Assembly: GCF_001293465.1 (NCBI RefSeq) | Contig: NZ_JSYZ01000001.1 | Location: 203,791-267,790, forward strand | Source: Pseudomonas asplenii | Lineage (GTDB): Bacteria > Pseudomonadota > Gammaproteobacteria > Pseudomonadales > Pseudomonadaceae | Direction of reading: 5' to 3' | Length of the DNA: 64,000 nt | Shown: positions 18,404 to 31,816 of the stretch, piece after piece | How positions within the stretch are numbered: the first letter of the stretch is position 1 | Layout of the letters: each line of letters opens with the position of its first letter | Translations under genes and position numbers: made by a program | The notes under the pieces: generated by a model | Told to the model about the DNA's origin: nothing | Seen by the model: the letters and a program-made list of their open reading frames with translations, nothing else | Databases searched by the model: none

Positions 18404-20839
18404 ATGAGCAACCAGCAAGAATTCCCCGATCACCCGACCCAACAGACCAACGCCGAAGATCGTCACGACGCCGGCCAGGACAATCGCGAATCATCCGGCA
18501 CCAGCCTGGCGCTGCCCGGGCAGAACCTGCCGGACACGGTCTACATCATCCCGATCCACAATCGCCCGTTCTTCCCGGCACAGGTCCTGCCGGTCATCGT
18601 CAATGAAGAACCCTGGGCCGAGACCCTGGAACTGGTGAGCAAGTCCGATCACCATTCCCTGGCCCTGTTCTTCGTCGATACCCCGACCGAAGATACCCGC
18701 CACTTCGACACCAAGAGCCTGCCGGAGTACGGCACCCTGGTGAAGGTCCACCACGCCAGTCGCGAGAGCGGCAAGCTGCAGTTCGTGGCCCAGGGCCTGA
18801 CCCGCGTGCGCATCCGCACCTGGCTCAAGCACCACCGTCCACCCTACCTGGTGGAACTCGAATACCCGCACCAGCCGAGCGAGCCGACCGACGAAGTGAA
18901 GGCCTACGGCATGGCCCTGATCAATGCGATCAAGGAACTGCTGCCGCTCAACCCGCTGTACAGCGAAGAGCTGAAGAACTACCTCAACCGCTTCAGCCCC
19001 AACGATCCATCGCCGCTGACCGACTTCGCCGCCGCCCTGACCTCGGCCACCGGCAATGAGCTGCAGGAAGTGCTCGATTGCGTGCCGATGCTCAAGCGCA
19101 TGGAAAAAGTGCTGCCGATGCTGCGCAAGGAAGTCGAGGTCGCCCGCCTGCAGAAAGAGATCTCCGCCGAGGTGAACCGCAAGATCGGCGAACACCAGCG
19201 CGAGTTCTTCCTCAAGGAACAGCTCAAGGTCATCCAGCAGGAGCTGGGCCTGACCAAGGACGACCGCAGCGCCGATATCGAGCAGTTCGAGCAGCGCCTG
19301 GAAGGCAAGGTCCTGCCGGCCCATGCGCAAAAGCGCATCACCGAGGAAATGGGCAAGCTGGCGATCCTCGAGACCGGTTCGCCGGAATACGCCGTCACCC
19401 GCAACTACCTGGAATGGGCCACCGCGGTACCCTGGGGCGTGTACGGCGAGGACAAGCTCGACCTCAAGCACGCGCGCAAGGTGCTGGACCAGCACCACGC
19501 CGGCCTCGATGACATCAAGGCGCGGATTCTCGAATTCCTCGCCGTCGGCGCCTACAAGGGCGAGATCAGCGGCTCGATCGTGCTGCTGGTGGGCCCGCCA
19601 GGCGTGGGCAAAACCAGCATCGGCAAGTCCATCGCCGAATCCCTCGGCCGGCCGTTCTACCGTTTCAGCGTCGGCGGCATGCGCGACGAGGCCGAAATCA
19701 AGGGGCATCGGCGCACCTACATCGGCGCCCAGCCGGGCAAGCTGGTGCAGGCGCTGAAAGACGTCGAGGTGATGAACCCGGTGATCATGCTCGACGAGAT
19801 CGACAAGATGGGCCAGAGCTACCAGGGCGACCCGGCTTCGGCGCTGCTGGAGACCCTCGACCCCGAGCAGAACGTCGACTTCCTCGACCATTACCTGGAC
19901 CTGCGCCTGGACCTGTCGAAAGTGCTGTTCGTCTGCACCGCCAACACCCTGGACTCGATCCCCGGACCGCTGCTGGACCGCATGGAAGTGATTCGCCTGT
20001 CGGGCTACATCACCGAGGAAAAACTGGCGATCGCCAAGCGTCACCTGTGGCCCAAGCAGTTGGAAAAGGCCGGTGTGGCGAAAACCAGCCTGTCGATCAG
20101 CGACAGCGCCCTGCGCACCGTGATCGACGGGTATGCCCGCGAGTCCGGCGTGCGCCAGCTGGAGAAGCAGTTGGGCAAGCTGGTGCGCAAGGCGGTGGTC
20201 AAGCTGCTGGATGCACCGGACAGCGTCATCAAGATCGGCCCCAAGGACCTCGAAGCCTCGCTGGGCATGCCGGTATTCCGCAACGAGCAGGTGCTCAGCG
20301 GCGTCGGCGTGATCACCGGGCTGGCCTGGACCAGCATGGGCGGCGCCACCCTGCCGATCGAGGCCACACGCATCCACACCCTCAACCGCGGCTTCAAGCT
20401 GACCGGGCAGTTGGGTGACGTCATGAAGGAGTCGGCGGAAATCGCCTACAGCTATGTCGGTTCGCACCTCAAGCAGTTCGGCGGCGACCCGCGATTCTTC
20501 GACGAGGCCTTCGTCCACCTGCACGTACCGGAAGGCGCCACCCCCAAGGACGGTCCGAGTGCCGGGGTGACCATGGCCAGCGCCCTGCTGTCACTGGCCC
20601 GCAACCAGCCGCCGAAGAAGGGCGTGGCCATGACCGGCGAGCTGACCCTGACCGGGCATGTGCTGCCCATTGGTGGGGTCCGCGAGAAGGTGATCGCGGC
20701 ACGCCGGCAGAAGATCCATGAACTGATCCTGCCGGACGCCAACCGCGGCCACTTCGAGGAACTGCCGGACTACCTCAAGGAAGGCATGACCGTGCACTTC
20801 GCCAAGCGTTTTGCCGATGTGGCGAAAGTGCTTTTCTGA
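18404..20839 (+). CDS. lon: ATP-dependent protease Lon (second-copy type)
   Basis: 811 residues. The N-terminal substrate-binding domain (PIHNRPFFPAQVLPV) is preceded by a ~45-residue polar extension. The AAA+ module has Walker A GPPGVGKTS near residue 398 and Walker B VIMLDEIDKM. The protease domain has Ser719 in DGPSAG and Lys762 in REKVIAA, the canonical 43-residue Ser-Lys spacing. It degrades misfolded and regulatory proteins in the cytoplasm. The gene is not next to clpX and hupB as the main Pseudomonas lon is, but one operon away from gcd, as described for the lon-2 paralog. Confidence 0.92.
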   Translation: MSNQQEFPDHPTQQTNAEDRHDAGQDNRESSGTSLALPGQNLPDTVYIIPIHNRPFFPAQVLPVIVNEEPWAETLELVSKSDHHSLALFFVDTPTEDTRHFDTKSLPEYGTLVKVHHASRESGKLQFVAQGLTRVRIRTWLKHHRPPYLVELEYPHQPSEPTDEVKAYGMALINAIKELLPLNPLYSEELKNYLNRFSPNDPSPLTDFAAALTSATGNELQEVLDCVPMLKRMEKVLPMLRKEVEVARLQKEISAEVNRKIGEHQREFFLKEQLKVIQQELGLTKDDRSADIEQFEQRLEGKVLPAHAQKRITEEMGKLAILETGSPEYAVTRNYLEWATAVPWGVYGEDKLDLKHARKVLDQHHAGLDDIKARILEFLAVGAYKGEISGSIVLLVGPPGVGKTSIGKSIAESLGRPFYRFSVGGMRDEAEIKGHRRTYIGAQPGKLVQALKDVEVMNPVIMLDEIDKMGQSYQGDPASALLETLDPEQNVDFLDHYLDLRLDLSKVLFVCTANTLDSIPGPLLDRMEVIRLSGYITEEKLAIAKRHLWPKQLEKAGVAKTSLSISDSALRTVIDGYARESGVRQLEKQLGKLVRKAVVKLLDAPDSVIKIGPKDLEASLGMPVFRNEQVLSGVGVITGLAWTSMGGATLPIEATRIHTLNRGFKLTGQLGDVMKESAEIAYSYVGSHLKQFGGDPRFFDEAFVHLHVPEGATPKDGPSAGVTMASALLSLARNQPPKKGVAMTGELTLTGHVLPIGGVREKVIAARRQKIHELILPDANRGHFEELPDYLKEGMTVHFAKRFADVAKVLF

Positions 20840-20871
20840 CCATTGCGTCACGGGAGCGGTCGCTGAGCGCC

Positions 20872-20950
20872 CCCACGCTGGAGCGTGGGAGCACTCAAAA
20901 ATGCCAATACCTCAGCGCTCCCTGATCGTTCCCACACTCCGCGTGGGAAT
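20872..20950. repeat. REP-like hairpins (CCCACGC/GCGTGGG family)
   Basis: Two related hairpins in the gap after lon: CCCACGCT-GG-AGCGTGGG at 20872-20889, and TTCCCACAC / GCGTGGGAA at 20929-20949. They are flanked by partial inverted matches (GGGAGCG and CGCTCCC). This second palindrome family is common between Pseudomonas genes. A short open frame crossing it is an artefact of the repeat. Confidence 0.7.
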
Positions 20951-21073
20951 GCCTCCCTTGACGCTCCTCGTCCCCCCATGCGCCCCGACCCGCCAGGACA
21001 GCTTCGATCCCGCCCAGCGCATCGGCCGCATCTTGGGTTATGCTCCAGCATCGCTGTAATGATTGGAGACACT

Positions 21074-21466
21074 ATGACCCCGACTCGTCTGTTGCTTCCG
21101 TTAAGCCTTGTGCTACTCGCTGCCTGTGCGCAGCAACCGCGCCAGAACGTGACCGTGGAAAACCAGCGTGACTGTCCGATGCAGCTCAAGAACGGGCAGA
21201 ACATGATCCTCAGCCTGCCGAGCAACCCCACCACGGGCTATCGCTGGGCCATCCAGGATTCCGCCGGCGGCGTGCTGAAAAGCCTTGGCCCGGAGGTCTA
21301 CCACAACCCGGAAAACAGCGATGTGATCGGCGCCGCCGGCCAGTCGACCTGGCGCTTCCAGGCCTTCGCCACCGGCACCGGTCGCCTGCGCCTGACCTAC
21401 CAGCAGCCCTGGGAACCGGAAGTCCCGCCGGTACAGAGCTTCGACTGCCCGATCGTGGTGAACTGA
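21074..21466 (+). CDS. Chagasin-type (I42) cysteine-peptidase inhibitor lipoprotein
   Basis: 130 residues with a lipoprotein signal (LVLLAACAQQ). The inhibitor domain carries the family loops NPTTGYRW and GRLRLTYQQPWEP, the two segments that enter the active site of papain-like peptidases in the I42 family. Likely anchored in the periplasm; its target is unknown. ATG 21074 has GGAG five bases upstream. The next gene starts one base after its stop, so the two form an operon. Confidence 0.85.
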   Translation: MTPTRLLLPLSLVLLAACAQQPRQNVTVENQRDCPMQLKNGQNMILSLPSNPTTGYRWAIQDSAGGVLKSLGPEVYHNPENSDVIGAAGQSTWRFQAFATGTGRLRLTYQQPWEPEVPPVQSFDCPIVVN

Positions 21467-21467
21467 C

Positions 21468-22124
21468 ATGCCCTGGCTGATTCTCGCCCTGATGGGCGCC
21501 GTCGCGTTCCTGTATGGGCTGAGTATCGACTCGCCATTGATCTGCCTGCTGACCAAACCCCTGCCGGTGCTGGCCCTGCTCGGCTGGCTGCATGACGCAC
21601 CGGGGGGCGAATATCGCCGCTGGCTGGCCCTGGGCCTGGTGTTCTCGCTGCTCGGCGACATCCTGCTGGCCTGGCCGGGCGATCTGTTCGTGTTCGGCCT
21701 GGGCGCCTTTCTGGTCGCCCATCTGTGTTATCTCAAGGCCTACCTCGGCGACTGCCGGCGCCTGGCGCCGGTCCAGCTGATCGTGGCCCTGCTCATCGGC
21801 GCCGCGCTGTTGGGCATGCTGATGTCCAAGGGGCTGGGCAACCTGCTGGTGCCGGTGAGTGTGTATGCCCTTGCCATCAGTTGCATGCTCTGGCGAGCCC
21901 TCGCACGGCTGGGTAGCGACGTGCCGCAACGCTCGGCGCGACTGGCTGCCGGTGGCGCGCTGGTGTTCGCCTTCTCCGACAGCCTGATCGGCATCGACCG
22001 CTTCGTGGTCAAGTTCGCCGCCGCGCCTTACCTGATCATCATTGCCTACTGGATCGGCCAATGGGGTATTGCCGCCTCGGCGTTCTCGCAAAAGGCCAAC
22101 AGGCAGGAGCCGGGCTTCGCCTGA
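21468..22124 (+). CDS. YhhN-family lysoplasmalogenase-like membrane protein
   Basis: 218 residues with about eight hydrophobic helices. The family motifs are visible: LGDILLAWPGD in the middle and FAFSDSLIGIDRF near the end, whose Asp residues form the predicted active site. Characterised homologs (TMEM86 and a Legionella enzyme) hydrolyse the vinyl-ether bond of lysoplasmalogens; the bacterial substrate is uncertain. Coupled to the inhibitor gene upstream. Confidence 0.82.
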   Translation: MPWLILALMGAVAFLYGLSIDSPLICLLTKPLPVLALLGWLHDAPGGEYRRWLALGLVFSLLGDILLAWPGDLFVFGLGAFLVAHLCYLKAYLGDCRRLAPVQLIVALLIGAALLGMLMSKGLGNLLVPVSVYALAISCMLWRALARLGSDVPQRSARLAAGGALVFAFSDSLIGIDRFVVKFAAAPYLIIIAYWIGQWGIAASAFSQKANRQEPGFA

Positions 22125-22225
22125 AGCCCGCGCCAACGCCTCAGGCGCTTTATCCGACAAACCGCGCATCCCGGCGCCAACTTGGCTAAAATGCCGACCC
22201 TTTTTCGATTGTCGCCGGAACCGCC

Positions 22226-22969
22226 GTGAGCAAAGAACCCGATCGCCTTTTCGCCCAGCCCCTGGCCCAGGTGCCGGACTTCGCCTTCAACGAAGATGTG
22301 GTACGGGTGTTCCCGGACATGATCAAGCGCTCGGTTCCCGGTTACCCGACCATCGTCGAGAACCTCGGTGTGCTCGCCGCCCAGTTCGCCCAGCCGGGCA
22401 GCGTGCTCTACGACTTGGGCAGTTCCCTCGGCGCGGTAACCCAGGCGTTGCGCCGGCACGTGCGCAGCGACGGCTGCCGGGTGATCGCGGTGGACAACTC
22501 CACGGCGATGGTCGAACGTTGCCGCGAATACCTCAACGCCCAGGACTCGATGTTCCAGGAGTTGCTGCCGGTGGAGGTGATCGAAGGCGATATCCTCGCC
22601 CTGGACTTCCGCCCGGCCTCGGTGGTGGCGCTGAACTTCACCCTGCAATTCATCGCCCCGGATCAGCGCCTGGCCCTGCTCGGACGCATTCGCCAGGCCC
22701 TGTTGCCCGGCGGAGCGCTGATCCTGTCGGAGAAATTGCGTTTCAACGACCCCGAGGAGCATGCGCTGCTCACCGACCTGCATATCGCCTTCAAGCGCGC
22801 CAATGGCTACAGCGAACTGGAAATCGCCCAGAAACGCAGCGCCATCGAAAACGTGATGAAACCCGACAGCCTCGAGGAACACCGCGAACGCCTGCTGGCG
22901 GCGGGTTTCTCGAAAGTCGTGCCCTGGTTCCAATGCCTTAACTTTGCCTCGTTGATTGCCCTGCCATGA
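22226..22969 (+). CDS. cmoA: Carboxy-S-adenosyl-L-methionine synthase CmoA
   Basis: 247 residues starting at GTG. Rossmann methyltransferase fold with SAM motif [13 protein letters not shown], acidic loop [14 protein letters not shown] and the family block NFTLQFI. It makes carboxy-SAM from SAM and prephenate; CmoB then uses it to form the wobble uridine modification cmo5U in tRNA. The stop overlaps the cmoB start by 4 nt, so the pair is coupled. Confidence 0.95.
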   Translation: MSKEPDRLFAQPLAQVPDFAFNEDVVRVFPDMIKRSVPGYPTIVENLGVLAAQFAQPGSVLYDLGSSLGAVTQALRRHVRSDGCRVIAVDNSTAMVERCREYLNAQDSMFQELLPVEVIEGDILALDFRPASVVALNFTLQFIAPDQRLALLGRIRQALLPGGALILSEKLRFNDPEEHALLTDLHIAFKRANGYSELEIAQKRSAIENVMKPDSLEEHRERLLAAGFSKVVPWFQCLNFASLIALP

Positions 22970-23922
22970 TCGATCTGTCACCCCTCGCCCGCCGCCTGGC
23001 GCGTACTCCCCTGGCCGAATGGGCCAACAGCCTGCAGGCCCAGCTCGATACCCGGCTGGAGAAAGGTCATGGCGACCTTGAGCGCTGGCAGGGGGCGCTC
23101 GACGCCTTGCCAGCACTGGAACCGACGACGATCGACCTGCTCGGCGGCCTGACCCTGGACAGCGACTGCGACGACGCGACCCGCGCCCAGGTGCGCAGCG
23201 CACTGATGGGCCTGAGTCCGTGGCGCAAGGGACCATTCGAGCTGTTCGGCGTGCATGTCGATACCGAATGGCGTTCGGACTGGAAATGGTCGCGAGTCGC
23301 CCCGCACCTGGACCTCAAGGGCAAACGCATCCTCGATGTCGGTTGCGGCAACGGCTACTACATGTGGCGCATGCTCGGTGCCGGCGCCGACACGGTGATC
23401 GGCGTCGACCCGAACTGGCTGTTCTTCTGCCAGTTCCAGGCCGTGCAACGTTACCTGGCGCAGGATGCGGCCTGGCACCTGCCGTTCCCGTTCGAGGACC
23501 TGCCGGCGAACCTGGAAGGCTTCGACACGGTATTTTCCATGGGCGTGTTCTACCACCGGCGTTCGCCCATCGAGCATCTGCTGGCGCTGAAGGACTGCCT
23601 GGTCAAGGGTGGTGAACTGGTGCTGGAGACGCTGGTGGTCGAAGGTGACGTGAACCAGGTACTGGTGCCCGAGGACCGCTACGCCCAGATGCGCAACGTC
23701 TGGTTCCTGCCCTCGGTGCCAGCGCTGGAACGCTGGTTGCGGCGGGCCGGCTTCAGCGACGTGCGCTGCGTGGATGTCAGCACCACCAGCGTCGAGGAAC
23801 AGCGCGCAACCGAATGGATGAAGTACCAGTCCCTGAGCGACTTCCTCGACCCGAGCGACCACAGCAAAACCATCGAAGGCTTGCCGGCGCCGATGCGCGC
23901 GGTGATCGTCGCGCGCAAGTAA
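22966..23922 (+). CDS. cmoB: tRNA U34 carboxymethyltransferase CmoB
   Basis: 318 residues. An N-terminal helical region precedes a class I methyltransferase with SAM motif [16 protein letters not shown]. The family blocks [21 protein letters not shown] and [14 protein letters not shown] are conserved. It transfers the carboxymethyl group from carboxy-SAM to 5-hydroxyuridine 34 of tRNA. Its end lies 6 bp from the convergent tadA gene. Confidence 0.96.
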   Translation: MIDLSPLARRLARTPLAEWANSLQAQLDTRLEKGHGDLERWQGALDALPALEPTTIDLLGGLTLDSDCDDATRAQVRSALMGLSPWRKGPFELFGVHVDTEWRSDWKWSRVAPHLDLKGKRILDVGCGNGYYMWRMLGAGADTVIGVDPNWLFFCQFQAVQRYLAQDAAWHLPFPFEDLPANLEGFDTVFSMGVFYHRRSPIEHLLALKDCLVKGGELVLETLVVEGDVNQVLVPEDRYAQMRNVWFLPSVPALERWLRRAGFSDVRCVDVSTTSVEEQRATEWMKYQSLSDFLDPSDHSKTIEGLPAPMRAVIVARK

Positions 23923-23928
23923 CCGCCA

Positions 23929-24420
23929 TCAGGCCTTGCTGCGGCGGGCCTTGAAGAACTCGCTGAGGATCGTGCCGCACTCCTCGGCGAGCACCCCACC
24001 TTCGAACAGCACCCGGTGGTTGAGAAAGCCCTGGGTGAAGAACTGCCCCTGGCTCTGCACCACACCGGCCTTGGGCTCCAGGGCACCGTAGACCACCCGC
24101 GCGATCCGCGAATGGACGATCAGCCCGGCGCACATGCTGCACGGTTCCAGGGTCACGTAGAGGGTGCTGCCCGGCAGCCGGTAGTTGCTCACCGCCTGGG
24201 CCGCCGCGCGGATGGCGACCATCTCGGCATGGGCACTCGGATCGCTGCCGCTGATCGGGCAGTTGAAGCCCCGCCCGATGATCTCGCCGTTCTGGACCAG
24301 CACCGCCCCCACCGGCACCTCGCCCAGGGCCGCGCCCTCGGCCGCCAGCGCCAACGCTTCACGCATGAAATCCTGGTCGCGGCTGCGATCGATGATCGCC
24401 GCCGGGCGAATCTGCCGCAT
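23929..24420 (-). CDS. tadA: tRNA-specific adenosine deaminase TadA
   Basis: 163 residues. Cytidine-deaminase fold with the zinc site HAEMVAIRAAA (His ligand and catalytic Glu) and PCSMCAGLI (two Cys ligands). It converts A34 to inosine in tRNA-Arg(ACG). The start MRQIRPAAI at 24420 overlaps the multicopper oxidase stop by one base (TGATG), so the two genes are co-translated. With cmoAB opposite, this is a small cluster for wobble-base modification. Confidence 0.93.
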   Translation of the reverse strand: MRQIRPAAIIDRSRDQDFMREALALAAEGAALGEVPVGAVLVQNGEIIGRGFNCPISGSDPSAHAEMVAIRAAAQAVSNYRLPGSTLYVTLEPCSMCAGLIVHSRIARVVYGALEPKAGVVQSQGQFFTQGFLNHRVLFEGGVLAEECGTILSEFFKARRSKA

Positions 24421-25796
24421 CACGCCACCTCGATGGCGGCCATCAGGCCGGTTTCCATGTGGTCGATCACATGGCAGTGGAACATCCACACCCCCGGGTT
24501 ATCCGCCACCAGCGCCACCCGTGCGCGCTCGTTCTTGCCCAGCAGGTAGGTGTCGGTGAAGTACGGAACGATGGTCTTGCGGTTCGAGGCAAGCACCTTG
24601 AAGCTCATGCCGTGCAAGTGGATCGGGTGCTGGTACTGGGTCATGTTCTTCAATTCGAAAATGTAGCTCTTGCCCTTCTCCAGCCTGGCGATGGGCCGGT
24701 CGGCGCAGGTCTTGTCGGTGATGTCCCAGGCCTTGCCGTTGATCTGCCAGAGGCTGGGCGGCTTGCCATTATCGACGTTCACCGAGACCGAGCCAACCCA
24801 CTCGAAATTGAAGTTGAGCTTCTCGGCATTGGCCAGGTCCGGCTCGGCAATCGGGTTGGCAGGCAGCGCCGGTGGCCATTGGCTCGGTGCATCGCTGTTG
24901 GCCACCGAACGGAAGGTGCCGAGCCGGATCGGGCCGTTGCGCAGGGCCAGCTCCTCACCGGCCGCTGGCGCCTTGATCGCCAGGCAGATACGCATGCCCG
25001 GGCCAAGCCAGTATTCCTTGCCCAGCGGCCGTGGCTCGACGGGGTTGCCGTCCAGGGCATAGATCTGCGCCTCGGCATCGGGGATGTTGATGCGGTAGGT
25101 CAGGGTGTTGTCGAGATTGAGCAGGCGCACCCGGGTGATCTGCCCGGCCGGCAGCTCGACCACCGCCTGCGACACGCCATTGATCGTCGACAGCCGCCCC
25201 GCCGTGCCACCCCGGGCGGCCTCACGGGGAATGCTGAACGGCAGGAAGGCGCCCTCTTCATCGACATGCCAGCTCTTCAGGCTGAGGGTGCGTTCGTAGC
25301 GGAACCCGGTGGGCTCGCGCTCCTCGACGATCAGCGGCCCGACCAGCCCGCGCCCCAACTCCTCGCTGCTGCTGACGTGGGGGTGATACCAGTAGCTGCC
25401 GGCATCCGGCACGCGGAACTTGTAGTCGAAGTACTCGCCGGGCAGCACCGGCAGTTGCGAAACGTAGGGAACGCCATCCATCTCCAGCGGCAGGCGGATG
25501 CCGTGCCAGTGGATGGTGGTCGCCACCGGCAGGTGGTTGATGAAACGCACCCGCAGCCATTCGCCCTGGCGCACCCGCAGTTCGGTGCCCGGCGCCGAGG
25601 GGCCGAAGGCCCAGGCCGGAGTCTTGTGTCCCGCCACCAGCTCGACGTCCAGCGGCGCGGCGATCAGTTCGTAGTCATGCCCGGCCTCGGCGTCCGCCAT
25701 CTTCCCCAGCCAGTAGCGCGACGCACCACCGGCTCCCACACCTACGACCGCCAGGCCGACCAGGCCACCGAGTACTTGTCGACGGGAAAAAGACAT
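24420..25796 (-). CDS. Multicopper oxidase with twin-arginine signal
   Basis: 458 residues. A Tat signal (SRRQVLGGLVGLAVVGVGAGGA) sends the folded copper protein to the periplasm. All four copper-ligand motifs are present: TIHWHGIR, YWYHPHV, HPIHLHG and HCHVIDHMETG, giving the type 1 and trinuclear sites. It probably oxidises phenolic or metal substrates; there is no methionine-rich CueO-type insert, so copper detoxification is not evident. ATG 25796 is preferred, with GAGGTGG upstream; an upstream GTG lies four codons earlier. Coupled to tadA. Confidence 0.9.
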   Translation of the reverse strand: MSFSRRQVLGGLVGLAVVGVGAGGASRYWLGKMADAEAGHDYELIAAPLDVELVAGHKTPAWAFGPSAPGTELRVRQGEWLRVRFINHLPVATTIHWHGIRLPLEMDGVPYVSQLPVLPGEYFDYKFRVPDAGSYWYHPHVSSSEELGRGLVGPLIVEEREPTGFRYERTLSLKSWHVDEEGAFLPFSIPREAARGGTAGRLSTINGVSQAVVELPAGQITRVRLLNLDNTLTYRINIPDAEAQIYALDGNPVEPRPLGKEYWLGPGMRICLAIKAPAAGEELALRNGPIRLGTFRSVANSDAPSQWPPALPANPIAEPDLANAEKLNFNFEWVGSVSVNVDNGKPPSLWQINGKAWDITDKTCADRPIARLEKGKSYIFELKNMTQYQHPIHLHGMSFKVLASNRKTIVPYFTDTYLLGKNERARVALVADNPGVWMFHCHVIDHMETGLMAAIEVA

Positions 25797-25901
25797 GACC
25801 CCAACCACCTCACCGAATCAGCCGCAAGCCCACGGCTCGCAAAAGGCGAATACGATACACCCGCAGTTGGGAAACAGTAAGGCCGGGGTGGCAATGAGCT
25901 G

Positions 25902-26204
25902 TCAGTCCAGCCCCACCAACAGATGAAACACACCACCGGGCAAGCTCATCAGCCCCTGGACCCCGGCACTACGCAACGCCGACGGGTCGAGCCGGCCGGC
26001 ATCGTGCAGCTCGACCCGCAAACGCGTCAGCGCCACCCGCTGTCGGGATTTGAGATTGTCCGGCCCGCCCAGCGCCGCCAGTAGCGACTCGGCAAGCTCA
26101 TCCGTCGGCGGTAATGGTCCGCCACCGCTCGCTGAGGCCGTGGTTTCCGGCACCAGATCCGGTGTCAGCGCCTTCCAGAACGCTTGCCTGAATTTCTCGA
26201 ACAT
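25902..26204 (-). CDS. Small EIIB-like PTS protein lacking the phospho-cysteine
   Basis: 100 residues. After a ~35-residue linker-like N-terminus there is a glucose-type EIIB domain (LLAALGGPDNLKS, TRLRVEL, SAGVQGLM, FHLLVG). The phosphorylated Cys that precedes TRLR in active EIIB domains is Ala here (VALTRLR; compare HCVTRLR in the IIBC protein of this locus), and the protein contains no cysteine. It starts 2 bp after the stop of the EIIA-HPr-EI fusion and is the last gene of the trehalose operon. It cannot carry phosphate in the usual way; a regulatory or structural role is inferred. Confidence 0.75.
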   Translation of the reverse strand: MFEKFRQAFWKALTPDLVPETTASASGGGPLPPTDELAESLLAALGGPDNLKSRQRVALTRLRVELHDAGRLDPSALRSAGVQGLMSLPGGVFHLLVGLD

Positions 26205-26206
26205 GT

Positions 26207-28747
<2,541 letters not shown>

Positions 28748-28809
28748 GAGATCACCTTCTGATTGTTGTTCCGTGACGCGCCGACGGGCCCCTGCCCCCC
28801 GGCATGAAG

Positions 28810-30102
<1,293 letters not shown>

Positions 30103-30135
30103 CTACTACGAGCTGCGTTTGATGAACGACTTTTC

Positions 30136-31785
30136 CTATTTTTCTGAAAGACTAAGTACAAAGGACTCATAAGGACGCAGGAAAAGTTCCCGCTCTCGGA
30201 TCGGACAGTCCGGGTAGTTGCTGATCAGCAGCCGCTGCTGCTGCCCCGGCTGGAAAATCCCATGGGGCAAGGCTATCTCGCAGCTGTCGGCATAGAAGTT
30301 GTTGATCACCAGCAGGCGTTCACCACGGCCTTCACGCACATAGGCCCAGACCTGCGGATGCTCGGGCAACAGTTGCCGATAGCTGCCTTCGACCATCAGT
30401 GCTTCGCTGCGCCGCAGTGCCACCAGCCGGCGGTAGTGATGCAGCACCGAATCCGGGTCCTCGAACTGCTGTTCGACGTTGATCCAGGCAGCATTCGGCG
30501 GCACGCCGATCCAGGGTTGCGCCGAGGTGAAACCGGCATTCGGACCGGCAGTCCATTGCATCGGCGTGCGCCCGTTGTCGCGGGACTTCTGCATGATCGC
30601 CGCCATGCTCTGTTCCGGCGACTGGCCGGCATCGCGCTGGATGCGATAGATGTTGAGGGTCTCGACATCGCGGTAGTCGTCGATGTGCTCGAACCCCGGG
30701 TTGGTCATGCCCAGCTCCTCGCCCTGGTAGATGTAGGGCGTGCCCTGGAGAAAGTGCAGCGCCGTGGCGAGCATCTTGGCCGAGTGCACGCGATACTCGC
30801 CGTCGTCGCCAAAGCGCGAGACCACCCGCGGCTGGTCGTGGTTGCACCAGAACAACGCGTTCCAGCCACCGCCGGCCTGCATGCCAAGCTGCCAGTCGGA
30901 GAGGATGCGCTTGAGTTCGAGGAAGTCGAAATCGGCACACACCCACTTTTCCATGTTCGGGTAATCGACCTTCAGGTGATGGAAGTTGAAGGTCATCGAC
31001 AGCTCCTGCGACTCCGGCCGCGAATAGCGGATGCAGTGCTCCAGGCTGGTGGAGGACATTTCGCCGACGTTGATCAGATCATGGCCGGCAAACACCTCAC
31101 GGTGCATTTCCTGCAGGTACTGGTGAACGTTCGGACCGTCGGTATAGAAACGCCGGCCATCGGAGGCATCCTCGGGAAAGTCCTTCGGCTTGGAGATCAG
31201 GTTGATCACGTCCAGGCGGAAACCACCGACACCCTTGTCGCGCCAGAAGCGCATCATGCGGAACACTTCCTCACGTACCCGGGGGTTGTCCCAGTTCAGG
31301 TCGGCCTGGGTGTGATCGAACAGGTGCAGGTAGTACTGGCCGGTCTGCGCCTCGTACTCCCAGGCGTTGCCGCCAAATTTCGACTGCCAGTTGTTCGGCT
31401 GGTCACGCCAGATGTAGAAGTCGCGGTAGGGGTTGTCCAGGCTGCTGCGGGCCTGCTGGAACCAGGCATGTTCGATGGACGTGTGATTGACCACGATATC
31501 GAGCATCAGCCGAATCCCGCGTCGGCCGGCCTCGGCAATCAGCAACTCGCAATCGGCCATGGTCCCGTAGCTCGGGTCGATGGCGTAGTAGTCACTGATG
31601 TCATAGCCGTTATCGCGTTGCGGCGAGCGCAGGAACGGCGTGATCCACAGGTAGTCGACCCCCAGCCACTTCAGGTAGTCGAGCTTGTCGACCACCCCCA
31701 GCAGGTCGCCGGTGGGCAGGCCTGCATGGCTATGGAAGCTCTTCGGATAGATCTGGTAGATCACCGAGCGTTGCCAGTCTTGCAT
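30136..31785 (-). CDS. treC: Trehalose-6-phosphate hydrolase (alpha,alpha-phosphotrehalase)
   Basis: 549-residue GH13 enzyme. Conserved regions: DIVVNHTS, GFRLDVIN (nucleophile Asp192), NVGEMSS (acid/base Glu242) and CNHDQPR (His316-Asp317). Length and the opening WQRSVIYQIYPKSF match TreC/TreA phosphotrehalases. It splits cytoplasmic trehalose 6-phosphate into glucose and glucose 6-phosphate. It lies 31 bp after the IIBC permease gene in the same transcript. A plain GH13 oligo-1,6-glucosidase is the alternative; the PTS context argues against it. Confidence 0.93.
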   Translation of the reverse strand: MQDWQRSVIYQIYPKSFHSHAGLPTGDLLGVVDKLDYLKWLGVDYLWITPFLRSPQRDNGYDISDYYAIDPSYGTMADCELLIAEAGRRGIRLMLDIVVNHTSIEHAWFQQARSSLDNPYRDFYIWRDQPNNWQSKFGGNAWEYEAQTGQYYLHLFDHTQADLNWDNPRVREEVFRMMRFWRDKGVGGFRLDVINLISKPKDFPEDASDGRRFYTDGPNVHQYLQEMHREVFAGHDLINVGEMSSTSLEHCIRYSRPESQELSMTFNFHHLKVDYPNMEKWVCADFDFLELKRILSDWQLGMQAGGGWNALFWCNHDQPRVVSRFGDDGEYRVHSAKMLATALHFLQGTPYIYQGEELGMTNPGFEHIDDYRDVETLNIYRIQRDAGQSPEQSMAAIMQKSRDNGRTPMQWTAGPNAGFTSAQPWIGVPPNAAWINVEQQFEDPDSVLHHYRRLVALRRSEALMVEGSYRQLLPEHPQVWAYVREGRGERLLVINNFYADSCEIALPHGIFQPGQQQRLLISNYPDCPIRERELFLRPYESFVLSLSEK

Positions 31786-31816
31786 GGAGATTCCCTTGTA
31801 GTCGGTGGAGTCGATA

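Noticed and set aside
20885..21073. In-frame extension upstream of the I42 inhibitor, beginning at an ATG in the repeat
   Set aside because: The extension translates a REP-like repeat. The internal start at 21074 opens a lipoprotein signal and has a good ribosome site.
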